Part shown: positions 31,400 through 39,129 of the stretch, piece after piece | Numbering within the stretch: position 1 is the first letter of the stretch | Layout of the letters: each line of letters opens with the position of its first letter | DNA from: Planococcus sp. APC 4015 | GTDB taxonomy: Bacteria > Actinomycetota > Actinomycetes > Actinomycetales > Microbacteriaceae | Reading direction: 5' to 3' | DNA length: 64,000 nucleotides | NCBI GenBank assembly: GCA_030407505.1 | Contig: JASDDH010000012.1 | Location: forward strand, 35,417 to 99,416 | Position numbers and translations under genes: made by a program | The notes under the pieces: model-generated | Told to the model about the DNA's origin: nothing | The model's database searches: none | Seen by the model: only the letters and a program-made list of their open reading frames with translations

Positions 31400-31405
31400 T
31401 AGGCT
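31400..31405 (+). promoter_or_regulatory. -10 element of the AEC transporter gene (leaderless)
   Basis: TAGGCT ends six bases before the ATG at 31412. Confidence 0.5.
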
Positions 31406-31411
31406 GAACAC

Positions 31412-32332
31412 ATGCTGGAGTCGCTCACGGGGTTCGTCGTCGTCGGCGTCGCGATCCTCGTCGGCTGGATCCTGGGTCGCATCGACCTGTTGGGCGAACA
31501 CGCCCGCCCGGTGCTGTCGCGTCTGACGTTCTTCGTGCTGTCGCCGTTCCTGCTGTTCGTCGTGCTGGCCCAGGCCGACGTGAAGATGCTGTTCTCGGCG
31601 ATGCTGCCGGTGTCGGCGATCGCCGCGGTCGTCGTCATGGCGGTCTACGTCGTCTTCGCCCGATTCGTATGGCGGCGCTCCGTCGGCGAGACGGTGATCG
31701 GCGCGCTGAGCTCGGGCCAGGTCAACTCGAACAACATCGGAATCCCCCTGTCGCTGTACCTGCTCGGCAGCGCGGCGTACCCGGCGCCCGTCATCCTGCT
31801 GCAGCTGCTCGTGTTCACGCCCATCACGATGGCGATTCTGGATGCCGTCACCTTCGGCCGGACGAGCCTGTGGCGCACCCTGGCGCGCACGACGACGAAT
31901 CCCATCGTCCTGGGGTCGGCGCTGGGCACGCTCGTCTCGGTGAGCGGCATCGAACTTCCACCGATCGTGCTCGAACCGGCGACGCTCATCGCCAACGCCT
32001 GCGTACCCGTGCTCCTCATCAGCTACGGCATCTCGCTGTACGGCCAGCGCGTGCTGGGCACGTCGGGTCGGCGGCGTGACATCGTCCTCGCCACGTCACT
32101 CAAACTCATCGCGATGCCTCTCGTCGCCTGGGCGGTGGCGAAGTTCGTCTTCGGACTCCCCGACGGCGACGTGCTGGTGCTGGTCGTGCTCGCAGCACTG
32201 CCGACAGCGCAGAACGTCTTCAACTACTCCCAGCGCTTCGACGTCGGCGAGACGATCTCGCGCGACACCGTCTTCCTGACGACGGTCGGCTGCGTACCGG
32301 TGCTCCTTCTCGCGACGATCCTGCTCGGCTGA
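31412..32332 (+). CDS. AEC (auxin efflux carrier) family transporter
   Basis: A 306-residue membrane protein with about ten hydrophobic helices arranged as two repeats of five, the bile/arsenite/riboflavin-superfamily pattern. Helix-breaking segments typical of the AEC family are present: SGQVNSNNIGIPLS in the first half and LPTAQNVFNYSQRF in the second. Bacterial members move malonate, malate or similar carboxylates; the substrate here is not predictable. It has a leaderless-type promoter. The stop lies four bases from the stop of the convergent DUF6510 gene. Confidence 0.88.
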   Translation: MLESLTGFVVVGVAILVGWILGRIDLLGEHARPVLSRLTFFVLSPFLLFVVLAQADVKMLFSAMLPVSAIAAVVVMAVYVVFARFVWRRSVGETVIGALSSGQVNSNNIGIPLSLYLLGSAAYPAPVILLQLLVFTPITMAILDAVTFGRTSLWRTLARTTTNPIVLGSALGTLVSVSGIELPPIVLEPATLIANACVPVLLISYGISLYGQRVLGTSGRRRDIVLATSLKLIAMPLVAWAVAKFVFGLPDGDVLVLVVLAALPTAQNVFNYSQRFDVGETISRDTVFLTTVGCVPVLLLATILLG

Positions 32333-32336
32333 GGAC

Positions 32337-32591
32337 TCAGCCTGCGCGCAGTTCGTGCAGCGAGCCCAGGATCAGCCGACCCTCGTCCCGCAGCACGGTG
32401 AACAACGTCATCGTGCAGCCACGGCAGACCACGATCGCCGCCCGGTCGTCGAGTTCGACCACCGCTTCGGCGATGGGTGCCGCCGATCCGCAGCCGTGAC
32501 ACACCCCCACCAGAGTCGTCACCTCGCCTCCGAGCACCTCGGTCAGCATCCCCGCGATCGCGTTGCCGTCGACTCGCACCGCTCCTTTCAT
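32337..32591 (-). CDS. DUF6510-like zinc-ribbon protein
   Basis: An 84-residue protein with two CxxC knuckles, CHGCG and CRGC about 25 residues apart, spanning a beta hairpin, which suggests a single structural zinc or iron site. It is the last gene of a three-gene minus-strand operon; its ATG overlaps the stop of the FAD reductase by one base (TGATG). Its constant place beside the reductase and the molybdopterin oxidase suggests a small redox or assembly partner, but this is inference. Confidence 0.75.
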   Translation of the reverse strand: MKGAVRVDGNAIAGMLTEVLGGEVTTLVGVCHGCGSAAPIAEAVVELDDRAAIVVCRGCTMTLFTVLRDEGRLILGSLHELRAG

Positions 32592-33316
32592 CACGCACCT
32601 CCGAAGCGTTCGGTCCTGATGTTCGCCGGCGCGTGACCCAGACGCACGAGCGCGTCGGCGACGTGTTCGACGAACCCCGTCGGCCCGCACACGAAGACCC
32701 GCGGTCCGCGTTCCGGCGACCACACCGACGAGGCGATGGTCTGGTCGTCGAGCCTTCCGACGCGGCCGCTCCACGTCGACGGAGCCGTGCGCGTGTACGC
32801 CCACGTCAGCGCCACTCCCCCGTCTCCCGACAGCTCGTCCAGCTCATCGCGATATATCGCGTCATCCGCGGTCCGCACCGAGTAGAGCAGGCGAACGGAT
32901 GCCGCCTCCGCCGCATCCGTCGCCGCACGCGCCATCGCCATCAGGGGAACGATGCCCGATCCCCCCGCGATGAGCTGCACGGGCTCCACGCCCCCGGGTC
33001 GCCACACGAAGTAGCCGCCGAGCGGCCCCTTCACCTCGAGTTCGTCACCGGGTTCGACATCGCGCACGAGGTAGGGCGACACCTCGCCGTCGGGAATCTC
33101 GTCGACGGCCAACTCGATCGTGTCGGCCGAGCCGTACGAGCCCAACGAGTAGGAGCGCTCGGCCTGGTAGCCGTCCTCGGCCGTGAGACGGATGTCGACG
33201 TGCTGACCCGCGTCGTTCCCCGGCCAGCCGGGCACCGACAATCGGAGCACGCGGGCTGTCGGTGTCACCTCCGCCACGTCGACGACGCGCGCCGCTCGCC
33301 AATCGCCGACGATCAC
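32591..33316 (-). CDS. FAD-binding ferredoxin/flavodoxin-NADP reductase-type oxidoreductase
   Basis: A 241-residue two-domain FNR-fold protein. The FAD-binding beta barrel has RSYSLGS (FAD pyrophosphate contact) and the NAD(P)-binding domain has GGSGIVPLMAM and CGPTGFVE. There is no [2Fe-2S] ferredoxin domain. It starts with GTG in a four-base overlap with the molybdopterin oxidoreductase stop and ends in a one-base overlap with the DUF6510 gene. It most likely hands electrons to or from the upstream molybdoenzyme. In-frame sequence upstream of the GTG lies inside the neighbour and was excluded. Confidence 0.87.
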   Translation of the reverse strand: MIVGDWRAARVVDVAEVTPTARVLRLSVPGWPGNDAGQHVDIRLTAEDGYQAERSYSLGSYGSADTIELAVDEIPDGEVSPYLVRDVEPGDELEVKGPLGGYFVWRPGGVEPVQLIAGGSGIVPLMAMARAATDAAEAASVRLLYSVRTADDAIYRDELDELSGDGGVALTWAYTRTAPSTWSGRVGRLDDQTIASSVWSPERGPRVFVCGPTGFVEHVADALVRLGHAPANIRTERFGGA

Positions 33317-33906
33317 CAATACCGCTCCTCGGTCCACGGGTCGCCGTGCATGTTGTAGCCGTTCTGCTCCCAGAATCCCGGTGCATCCTCGTCCATCAGC
33401 ACCAGCCCCTGCACCCACTTCGCGCTCTTCCAGAAGTACAGGTGCGGCACGAGCAGCCGGGCCGGCCCGCCGTGCTCGGGATCGAGCGGTTCGCCGTCGA
33501 ACTCGAACGCCACCCACGCCTTGCCGCCCAGGAGGTCCTCCATCGGCACGTTCGTCGTGTAACCGCCGTACGAGTGGGCCATCGCGAAGCCGGCATCCGT
33601 CTCGACATGGTCGATCAGGGTGTCGATCGACACCCCGCGCCACGACGTGCCGAGCTTGGACCACCGCGTGACGCAGTGGATGTCGGTGGCCACGTCCTCC
33701 ACTCCGAGGGCCTGCATCTCATTCCAGTCCCACGACGTCACCGCGCCGTGCTCGTTGCGGATCGAGAACGACCACTCCGCCGTGTCGACGCGGGGCGTCG
33801 GACCAGCGGAGAGAACCGGGAAGTCCGCCGTCAGATATTGTCCGGGCGGCAGATCGGGATCGGATTCGCGGCGACGTGCGCCGAAACCACGCGAGAAGAC
33901 GGCCAT
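33313..33906 (-). CDS. Sulfite-oxidase-family molybdopterin-dependent oxidoreductase
   Basis: A 197-residue single-domain protein of the sulfite oxidase/YedY (SUOX) fold. The predicted molybdenum ligand is Cys78 in DIHCVTRWSKLG; other cofactor contacts are in SYGGYTTNVP, EHGGPARLLVPHLYFWKSAKWV and the end segment GYNMHGDPWTEERYW. There is no Tat or Sec signal peptide, so unlike periplasmic YedY/MsrP it should be cytosolic. It is the first gene of a coupled operon with an FNR-type reductase and a DUF6510 protein. The ATG is preceded by AGGAG. Physiological substrate unknown. Confidence 0.87.
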   Translation of the reverse strand: MAVFSRGFGARRRESDPDLPPGQYLTADFPVLSAGPTPRVDTAEWSFSIRNEHGAVTSWDWNEMQALGVEDVATDIHCVTRWSKLGTSWRGVSIDTLIDHVETDAGFAMAHSYGGYTTNVPMEDLLGGKAWVAFEFDGEPLDPEHGGPARLLVPHLYFWKSAKWVQGLVLMDEDAPGFWEQNGYNMHGDPWTEERYW

Positions 33907-34037
33907 CGGTGCTCCTAGTGGATGGTGAACGGTGCGGATGCCGCCAGTGTGACAGCCCGGCACTCCCCTGTCATCCGTCGCGTGCCGGATGCGGCGACAC
34001 GCACCGCGCCCCCTCGCGAAACCCTCGACCTCGGGTC

Positions 34038-34043
34038 TACACT
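34038..34043 (+). promoter_or_regulatory. Possible -10 box of the HdeD-like gene
   Basis: TACACT lies 43 bases before the ATG at 34087, giving a leader of about 35 bases with AAGGAC as ribosome binding site. No -35 box is clear. Confidence 0.35.
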
Positions 34044-34086
34044 TCGACCGCACCTTGTTCAGGTAACTCTCAGGAAGGACACCCCC

Positions 34087-34644
34087 ATGTCCACTCAATC
34101 CGCGGCCGCGAAGTCGGCCGTCAACGGCATCCGCACAGCGATCGGCATCGGCGGCGTCCTCGCCATCATCGTCGGCATCCTCATCCTCGTCTGGCCCGGC
34201 AAGACGGCAGCGGTCGTCGTCGCCATCATCGCGATCTACGCCATCATCGCGGGCCTCGCCTACGCCGGACTCGGCGTCTTCTCCAAGACCAAGGGCGGCT
34301 GGGCTCGCGTGGGCCACATCGTGCTCGGCGTGCTGTTCATCATCGCCGGAGTGGTCGCGCTGCTGAACCTCGGCAGCGCCACGGCGTGGTTCGCCGTCTT
34401 TTTCGGCCTGTTCGTCGGTATCGGCTGGATCATCGAAGGCATCGTCTCGCTGTCGACGCTCGGCGACGCGTCGTCGAAGATGTGGACGATCATCTTCGCG
34501 GTCATCAGCATCATCGCCGGCGTGACCCTCATGGTGTCGCCGATCTGGGGCGCCGTCGTGCTCTGGTGGCTGCTCGGCATCTCGCTCGTCGTGCTCGGCA
34601 TCATCAACCTCGTCCGCGCCTTCACCTTCAAGGGCGACATCTGA
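34087..34644 (+). CDS. HdeD-like (DUF308) integral membrane protein
   Basis: A 185-residue protein of six hydrophobic helices arranged in pairs, with DUF308/HdeD features: GILILVWPGKTAAVVVAIIAIYAIIAG near the start, a middle GWIIEGIVSL segment, and SPIWGAVVLWWLLGISLVVLGIINLVRAF at the end. E. coli HdeD is acid-stress linked; the role in actinobacteria is unknown. The ATG has AAGGAC seven bases upstream. It is monocistronic: a strong hairpin follows. Confidence 0.87.
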   Translation: MSTQSAAAKSAVNGIRTAIGIGGVLAIIVGILILVWPGKTAAVVVAIIAIYAIIAGLAYAGLGVFSKTKGGWARVGHIVLGVLFIIAGVVALLNLGSATAWFAVFFGLFVGIGWIIEGIVSLSTLGDASSKMWTIIFAVISIIAGVTLMVSPIWGAVVLWWLLGISLVVLGIINLVRAFTFKGDI

Positions 34645-34660
34645 CGGAGACCCCCAACCG

Positions 34661-34692
34661 CGAACGGCCCCGGACTCGTCCGGGGCCGTTCG
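34661..34692 (+). terminator. Hairpin between the HdeD-like and S9 peptidase genes
   Basis: A perfect 14-bp stem (34661-34674 with 34679-34692) with a CTCG loop, between convergent genes. It can act for both; the S9 peptidase stop codon begins four bases further on. Confidence 0.75.
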
Positions 34693-34696
34693 TGGT

Positions 34697-36679
34697 TCAG
34701 GGGGTCGGGAGCCGGCGCCGCCACCAGTCCAGCACCGCGTCGAAACGCTCCACCCGGTGGCGAGGCTGGCCCGCGCGTGTCAGCTCGTGGTTCTCGCCCG
34801 GGAACACCAGCATCTCGGCGTCCGTGCCCTGGCGCTTGAGCGCTGAGTAGTAGCGCGTCGCCTGCTCGAGCGGACACCGGAAGTCGAGCTCGGAATGCAG
34901 GACGAGCGTAGGGGTCGTCACGTTCGCCACGACCGCCATCGGGCTCTGCCGAGCGATGTCGTCCGCCGACACCCCGACGTACTCGTCGCCGAAGAACGAC
35001 CCGATGTCACTCGTGCCCTGGAAGGAGAGGGGCTCGAGGAATCCCCGCTCGACGATCGCCCCGGCGAACCGGTGGTCGTGCGCGATGATCCAGGCGGTGA
35101 GATAGCCGCCGTACGAACCACCCATGATCCCGACCCGTGACGCGTCGAGACGGGTGTCCGCCGCGATCGCGGCGTCGAAGAAGTCGATGACGTCGGCGAA
35201 GTCGAGTGTGCCCATCTGCTGACGGATGCTGCGCCCGTGCGCGCGTCCGTAGCCGGCCGACCCCCGCGGGTTGCTGTAGACCACGGCGTAGCCGGCGTCG
35301 ACGAGCACCTGCGTCTCGTCGAAGAGATGGATGCCGTACGACGCATACGGGCCGCCGTGGATCTGCAGGATCACCGGGAACGGCCCCTCACCCTCGGGCG
35401 TCGCGACCCACCCGTGCACGGGATACCCGTCTCGCCCGGTGATCGTCGTCTCGACAGGTGTGGTGAGACCGGATGCCGCCGCCGCCGCGCCGAACGCCGT
35501 CACCGTGCGCGCGCCGCGATCATCGATCACGGTGAGCTCGCCGTACGACGCCGGCGTGGCCGTCGCCGCCACCACGACGTCGCCCGCAGCGGCATGGCCG
35601 GCCGTCTCGATGTCACCGCCGATCACCTCCGTCACCTCACCGGCCCGCGTGACGCGCACGAGTCGTACCCGGCCGCGCGTGCGATCCTGCAGGAGCACGT
35701 CGTCCCCGACCGGTGTGATGTGGCTGCCGACCTCGCCGAGATCGAGGACCTCGGGGTTGGTGATGCGACGCGGCGCGCCGCCCTCGAGAATCCACAGCGC
35801 GACACCGGGAGCGACGAAGTCGATCCCCGACTCCCCCGGTTCGGATGCCAGCAGCAGCACCGCGCCGTCGCGGGCGACCGCCAGGCTGTCGATGGAGAGT
35901 CCTGCCTGGCGGGACACCACCTCACGGCGCCCCGATCCGTCCGCCCGCACCGCGATGAGCGATGATGTGAGGTCCCGTCGGAGCGGTTCGATCTCGTCGA
36001 CTACGGTGAACACCTCGTCGTCTGCGAATGCGACGCCCGAGTGCGACGCCGGACCCTCGGTGAGCTGCTGGGCGTCGACCGCGACGAGGGGCTTCTTCGC
36101 CGCCGTCTCGGACTCGCCGATCACTGCGGCCGCAGGTTCGTAGAACGGTTCTGCGTCGGTGGCCGGAGCCGGAACGATGAAGACGTGCGACGGACGGTCG
36201 GCGATGTAGCCGACTCCGTTTGCGTGCCACCGGATTCCGGTGATGCGACGCGGCGCCTCCGCGGTCGCATCCAGGCCTTCGACGGTGCCGTACCGACCTC
36301 GCTCCGGCACCCGCGCGAGGAAGGCCAGGCGGGTGCCGTCGGGCGACCACGCGAAGTCAGAGACGCCGAGGGGCGCATCCGTCGCCTGCACGGGTTCGCC
36401 TCCGGCGGCATCCACGACGAAGATCTGCGCGCGCCCCTTGGCGTCGCCGCGCAGGAACGCGATGCGGGCACCGTCCGGAGTGAGCCGCGGCGACGTGTCA
36501 GCCGCGCCGCGCGTGAGGCGCCGCGGAGTCCCTCCGTCGAGATCGACCCGCCACAGCTGCCCGACGTACCGGTTGGCTCCGATGTCGGGGCGCGACGTCG
36601 CGAACACCGCGAAGGACGCGTCGGGGGCCAGGTCGGGCCGACCGACCGCGACGAGCGTCTCGATGTCTTCAGCCCGCAT
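34697..36679 (-). CDS. S9 family peptidase (prolyl oligopeptidase-like)
   Basis: A 660-residue serine peptidase. It has an N-terminal WD40/PD40-like beta-propeller (about 1-390; repeats such as PRLTPDGARIAFLRGD and FAWSPDGTRLAFL) and a C-terminal alpha/beta hydrolase domain. The triad is Ser522 in GGSYGGY, Asp599 in SELDFRCP and His631 in ENHELTR. No signal peptide, so probably cytosolic; likely an acylaminoacyl- or dipeptidyl-peptidase. It follows the SDR gene by three bases and is probably co-transcribed with it. Confidence 0.93.
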   Translation of the reverse strand: MRAEDIETLVAVGRPDLAPDASFAVFATSRPDIGANRYVGQLWRVDLDGGTPRRLTRGAADTSPRLTPDGARIAFLRGDAKGRAQIFVVDAAGGEPVQATDAPLGVSDFAWSPDGTRLAFLARVPERGRYGTVEGLDATAEAPRRITGIRWHANGVGYIADRPSHVFIVPAPATDAEPFYEPAAAVIGESETAAKKPLVAVDAQQLTEGPASHSGVAFADDEVFTVVDEIEPLRRDLTSSLIAVRADGSGRREVVSRQAGLSIDSLAVARDGAVLLLASEPGESGIDFVAPGVALWILEGGAPRRITNPEVLDLGEVGSHITPVGDDVLLQDRTRGRVRLVRVTRAGEVTEVIGGDIETAGHAAAGDVVVAATATPASYGELTVIDDRGARTVTAFGAAAAASGLTTPVETTITGRDGYPVHGWVATPEGEGPFPVILQIHGGPYASYGIHLFDETQVLVDAGYAVVYSNPRGSAGYGRAHGRSIRQQMGTLDFADVIDFFDAAIAADTRLDASRVGIMGGSYGGYLTAWIIAHDHRFAGAIVERGFLEPLSFQGTSDIGSFFGDEYVGVSADDIARQSPMAVVANVTTPTLVLHSELDFRCPLEQATRYYSALKRQGTDAEMLVFPGENHELTRAGQPRHRVERFDAVLDWWRRRLPTP

Positions 36680-36682
36680 GGA

Positions 36683-37447
36683 TCACTCCCCCGCGAACGA
36701 TCCGGTGTCGCCGACCAGTCGCGTGTGACCGGCGGGGATCGCATCCACTCCGGCCTGGGCGACCTCGGCGGCGAACTCCGACACGTTGTAGAGCCGGCCC
36801 GCCGACTCGCGCCGCGACGAGATCGCTCCGGGGTTGGCGCGCTCGAGCAGGGTCGCGGTGATCGTGCCCTCGATCATGTCGCCCGAGACGACGACGAACT
36901 CGACACCCTGGGCCTCGAGCGCCGGGATGCGCTCGCGCAGGGCGTCCTCGCCCGCGCGCTTGGACAGCGCGACCGGCACGTACTCCGGCATGGTGGGCGT
37001 GGTGCGGATGAAGTGCGCCTGGTGGCTCGTGACGAACACGACGCGCGATCCCTCGCCCAGCAGAGGCAGTGCCGTCTCGAGGACCCGCACCTGCGCGTCG
37101 CGGTTGAGCTGGAGCGCGTAGTCCTCGGCCATGCCGGCCTCCATGCCGCCGGACGCGTTGAGCACCAGGATGTCGAGCGAGCCGAACGTGCGGGCGACCT
37201 CGTCGAACATGGCCTGGACCGACTCGGCATCCGTCAGATCCGCACCCACGACGAGCGCTTCGACGCCGAGGCCGCGCAGCTCCGCCGCGAGCTTCTCGGC
37301 GCGCGGCGCCTTGTTGCGGAAGTTGATGACCACATTCGCGCCGGCCTCGGCGAAGTAGCGCACGGTGTCGGCGCCGATACCGCGGGACGAGCCCGTCACG
37401 AGAGCGGTCTTGCCGCTCAGAGAGCCGGCTTCGAGGATCTGGGACAT
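36683..37447 (-). CDS. Short-chain dehydrogenase/reductase family oxidoreductase
   Basis: A 254-residue Rossmann-fold SDR. It has the cofactor loop TGSSRGIG (residues 18-25), an NFRNK segment after strand 2 consistent with NADP preference, the LVLNASGG strand, and a catalytic region VVFVTSHQAHFIRTTPTMPEYVPVALSKRAGEDALRERI. The usual YxxxK is not evident; the PVALSKRAGE stretch keeps the Lys but has Val in place of Tyr. The normal SDR mechanism may therefore be altered. The upstream 46-base inverted repeat may control this gene and the divergent nfeD. Confidence 0.85.
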   Translation of the reverse strand: MSQILEAGSLSGKTALVTGSSRGIGADTVRYFAEAGANVVINFRNKAPRAEKLAAELRGLGVEALVVGADLTDAESVQAMFDEVARTFGSLDILVLNASGGMEAGMAEDYALQLNRDAQVRVLETALPLLGEGSRVVFVTSHQAHFIRTTPTMPEYVPVALSKRAGEDALRERIPALEAQGVEFVVVSGDMIEGTITATLLERANPGAISSRRESAGRLYNVSEFAAEVAQAGVDAIPAGHTRLVGDTGSFAGE

Positions 37448-37499
37448 GGTGCGTGCTCCTGGAGTTCTGGGCCCGCGAGAGGCGCTCGACGGGACTCAC

Positions 37500-37545
37500 C
37501 GACCCTATCAACCGGCCCCTCGCGGCACCTCGGTTGATAGGGTCG
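37500..37545. promoter_or_regulatory. 15-bp perfect inverted repeat between divergent SDR and NfeD genes
   Basis: Arms 37500-37514 and 37531-37545 are perfectly complementary around a 16-base spacer. Each arm contains TAGGGT read outward (37538-37543 plus; 37502-37507 minus), a plausible -10 box for each divergent gene. It could be two mirrored promoters or a regulator site. Confidence 0.55.
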
Positions 37546-37570
37546 AGGAAAGCCGAACGAAGGGGTCGCG

Positions 37571-38068
37571 ATGCTCCCGGATCTGACTCAGTACCTGTGG
37601 ATCGCATGGATCGTCCTCGCGCTGGTCTTCATCATCATCGAACTGGTCACGCTCGAGTTCACTTTCCTGATGCTCGCCGCGGGCAGTCTGATCGGCGGCC
37701 TCGGAGTCGAGCTGCTCGGCGGGCCGTGGTGGCTCCAGATCGCGCTCGCGGCTGCGCTGTCGGCTCTGCTGCTGTTCACGATAAGACCGCTTCTCCTCAA
37801 GGTCCTCCACAGAGGCCAGAAGCCGGAACTCACGAACGTCGACGCGCTCTCGGGCATGGCGGCGCGGGTGCTCGCGCCCTTCATCGACGGGTTCGGGTCG
37901 GTCAAGCTCGCCAACGGCGAGACGTGGACGGCGCAGGCCGACGACCACTCGGCAGCGACATTCGAGGTGGGCACCCGAGTCCGCGTCGTGGCAGTACACG
38001 GGGCGACCGTCGAGGTCGCTCCCGCGGTCACCGCACCGCCCAGCGAAAGGAACTCCGACGATGGTTGA
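37571..38068 (+). CDS. NfeD family membrane protein
   Basis: A 165-residue NfeD protein of the short type without the ClpP-like protease domain. Two to three transmembrane helices (about residues 9-30, 33-52 and 56-75) precede a C-terminal OB-fold (about 85-150; LSGMAARVLAPFIDGFGSVKLANGETWTAQ). NfeD proteins partner with SPFH/stomatin proteins, and the SPFH gene overlaps this one by eight bases. The ATG has GAAGGGG eight bases upstream. The pair probably forms a membrane microdomain complex. Confidence 0.9.
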   Translation: MLPDLTQYLWIAWIVLALVFIIIELVTLEFTFLMLAAGSLIGGLGVELLGGPWWLQIALAAALSALLLFTIRPLLLKVLHRGQKPELTNVDALSGMAARVLAPFIDGFGSVKLANGETWTAQADDHSAATFEVGTRVRVVAVHGATVEVAPAVTAPPSERNSDDG

Positions 38069-39128
38069 CATCGGTGGCTTCATCGGGCAGATCTTCGTGA
38101 TCGTCCTCCTCGTGGTCCTCGCGATCTTCGTGATCGTGGTGATCTTCCGGTCCATCCGCATCATTCCCCAGGCCTACGCCGGCGTGGTCGAGCGGCTCGG
38201 CCGCTACCAGCGCACGCTGCAGCCCGGACTGAACCTGCTCGTCCCCTTCATCGACCGGCTGCGCCCTCTCGTCGATATGCGCGAGCAGGTGGTGTCGTTC
38301 CCGCCGCAGCCCGTGATCACCGAAGACAACCTCGTCGTCTCGATCGACACGGTCGTCTACTTCCAGGTGACGGATGCCCGCGCGGCGACCTACGAGATCG
38401 CGAACTACCTCGGAGCCGTCGAGCAGCTCACCACCACGACCCTGCGCAACGTGGTCGGCGGGCTCAACCTCGAAGAGGCGCTCACGAGCCGTGACAACAT
38501 CAACAACCAGCTGCGGGCCGTGCTCGACGACGCGACCGGCAAATGGGGCATCCGCGTGGGCCGGGTCGAGCTCAAGGCGATCGACCCGCCCCACTCCATC
38601 CAGGACTCCATGGAGAAGCAGATGCGAGCCGAGCGCGACCGGCGCGCCGTCATCCTCACCTCCGAGGGTTCCAAGCAGTCGCAGATCCTTGAGGCCGAGG
38701 GTCGTCGTCAGGCCGAGATCCTGAGGGCTGAGGGTGACAAGCAGGCCGCCGTCCTGCGCGCACAGGGCGAGGCCGAGGCGATCCAGATGGTGTTCGACGC
38801 GATCCACGCGGGCGCCCCCGATGACAAGCTGCTCGCCTACCAGTACCTGCAGATGCTGCCCAAGATCGCCGAGAGCTCGTCGAGCAAGCTGTGGATCATC
38901 CCCAGCGAGCTCACCGAGGCGCTCAAGGGCATTGGAGACGCGTTCGGCGGACGCGCCGAGGACGGCGAACCGCGACCGCGCCCGTCTCGTCTGCCCGGCG
39001 CGGTCAGCGACGCCGCCAACGCCGCCGTCGCCGCGGCGCGGGAGGCGGCATCGGCAGCGGACGACATCGCCAACCAGGCCAAGATGACGGCGGTGCAGTC
39101 CGAGGCACCGCTGCGGGGCGACAGCTGA
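38061..39128 (+). CDS. SPFH/Band 7 (stomatin-like, QmcA-type) protein
   Basis: A 355-residue protein with one N-terminal membrane helix (about residues 8-30) and a SPFH domain (about 32-190; IIPQAYAGVVERLGRYQRTLQPGLN, IDPPHSIQDSMEKQMRAERDRRA). A heptad-like Glu/Ala-rich coiled coil follows (about 195-245; LEAEGRRQAEILRAEGDKQA), then an Ala-rich C-terminal tail. Stomatin-like proteins form large oligomers that scaffold membrane domains or control proteases. It overlaps nfeD by eight bases and is followed after one base by the GDPD gene. Confidence 0.93.
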   Translation: MVDIGGFIGQIFVIVLLVVLAIFVIVVIFRSIRIIPQAYAGVVERLGRYQRTLQPGLNLLVPFIDRLRPLVDMREQVVSFPPQPVITEDNLVVSIDTVVYFQVTDARAATYEIANYLGAVEQLTTTTLRNVVGGLNLEEALTSRDNINNQLRAVLDDATGKWGIRVGRVELKAIDPPHSIQDSMEKQMRAERDRRAVILTSEGSKQSQILEAEGRRQAEILRAEGDKQAAVLRAQGEAEAIQMVFDAIHAGAPDDKLLAYQYLQMLPKIAESSSSKLWIIPSELTEALKGIGDAFGGRAEDGEPRPRPSRLPGAVSDAANAAVAAAREAASAADDIANQAKMTAVQSEAPLRGDS

Positions 39129-39129
39129 C

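Larger units (their letters stand above)
30911..31411. other. Intergenic region with hairpins, repeats and an adapter-like 15-mer; no convincing gene
   Basis: About 500 bases without a supported gene. From left to right I see small hairpins (for example CCCCGT/ACGGGG at 30997-31012), two copies of an approximately 80-bp imperfect palindrome, a 15-base match to an Illumina adapter, an AT-rich inverted repeat at 31304-31317, and the promoter of the AEC gene. Short open frames on the minus strand only reflect the repeat. Confidence 0.7.

Noticed and set aside
34697..36679. Signal peptide or lipoprotein signal on the S9 peptidase
   Set aside because: The first 30 residues are acidic and polar with no hydrophobic core.
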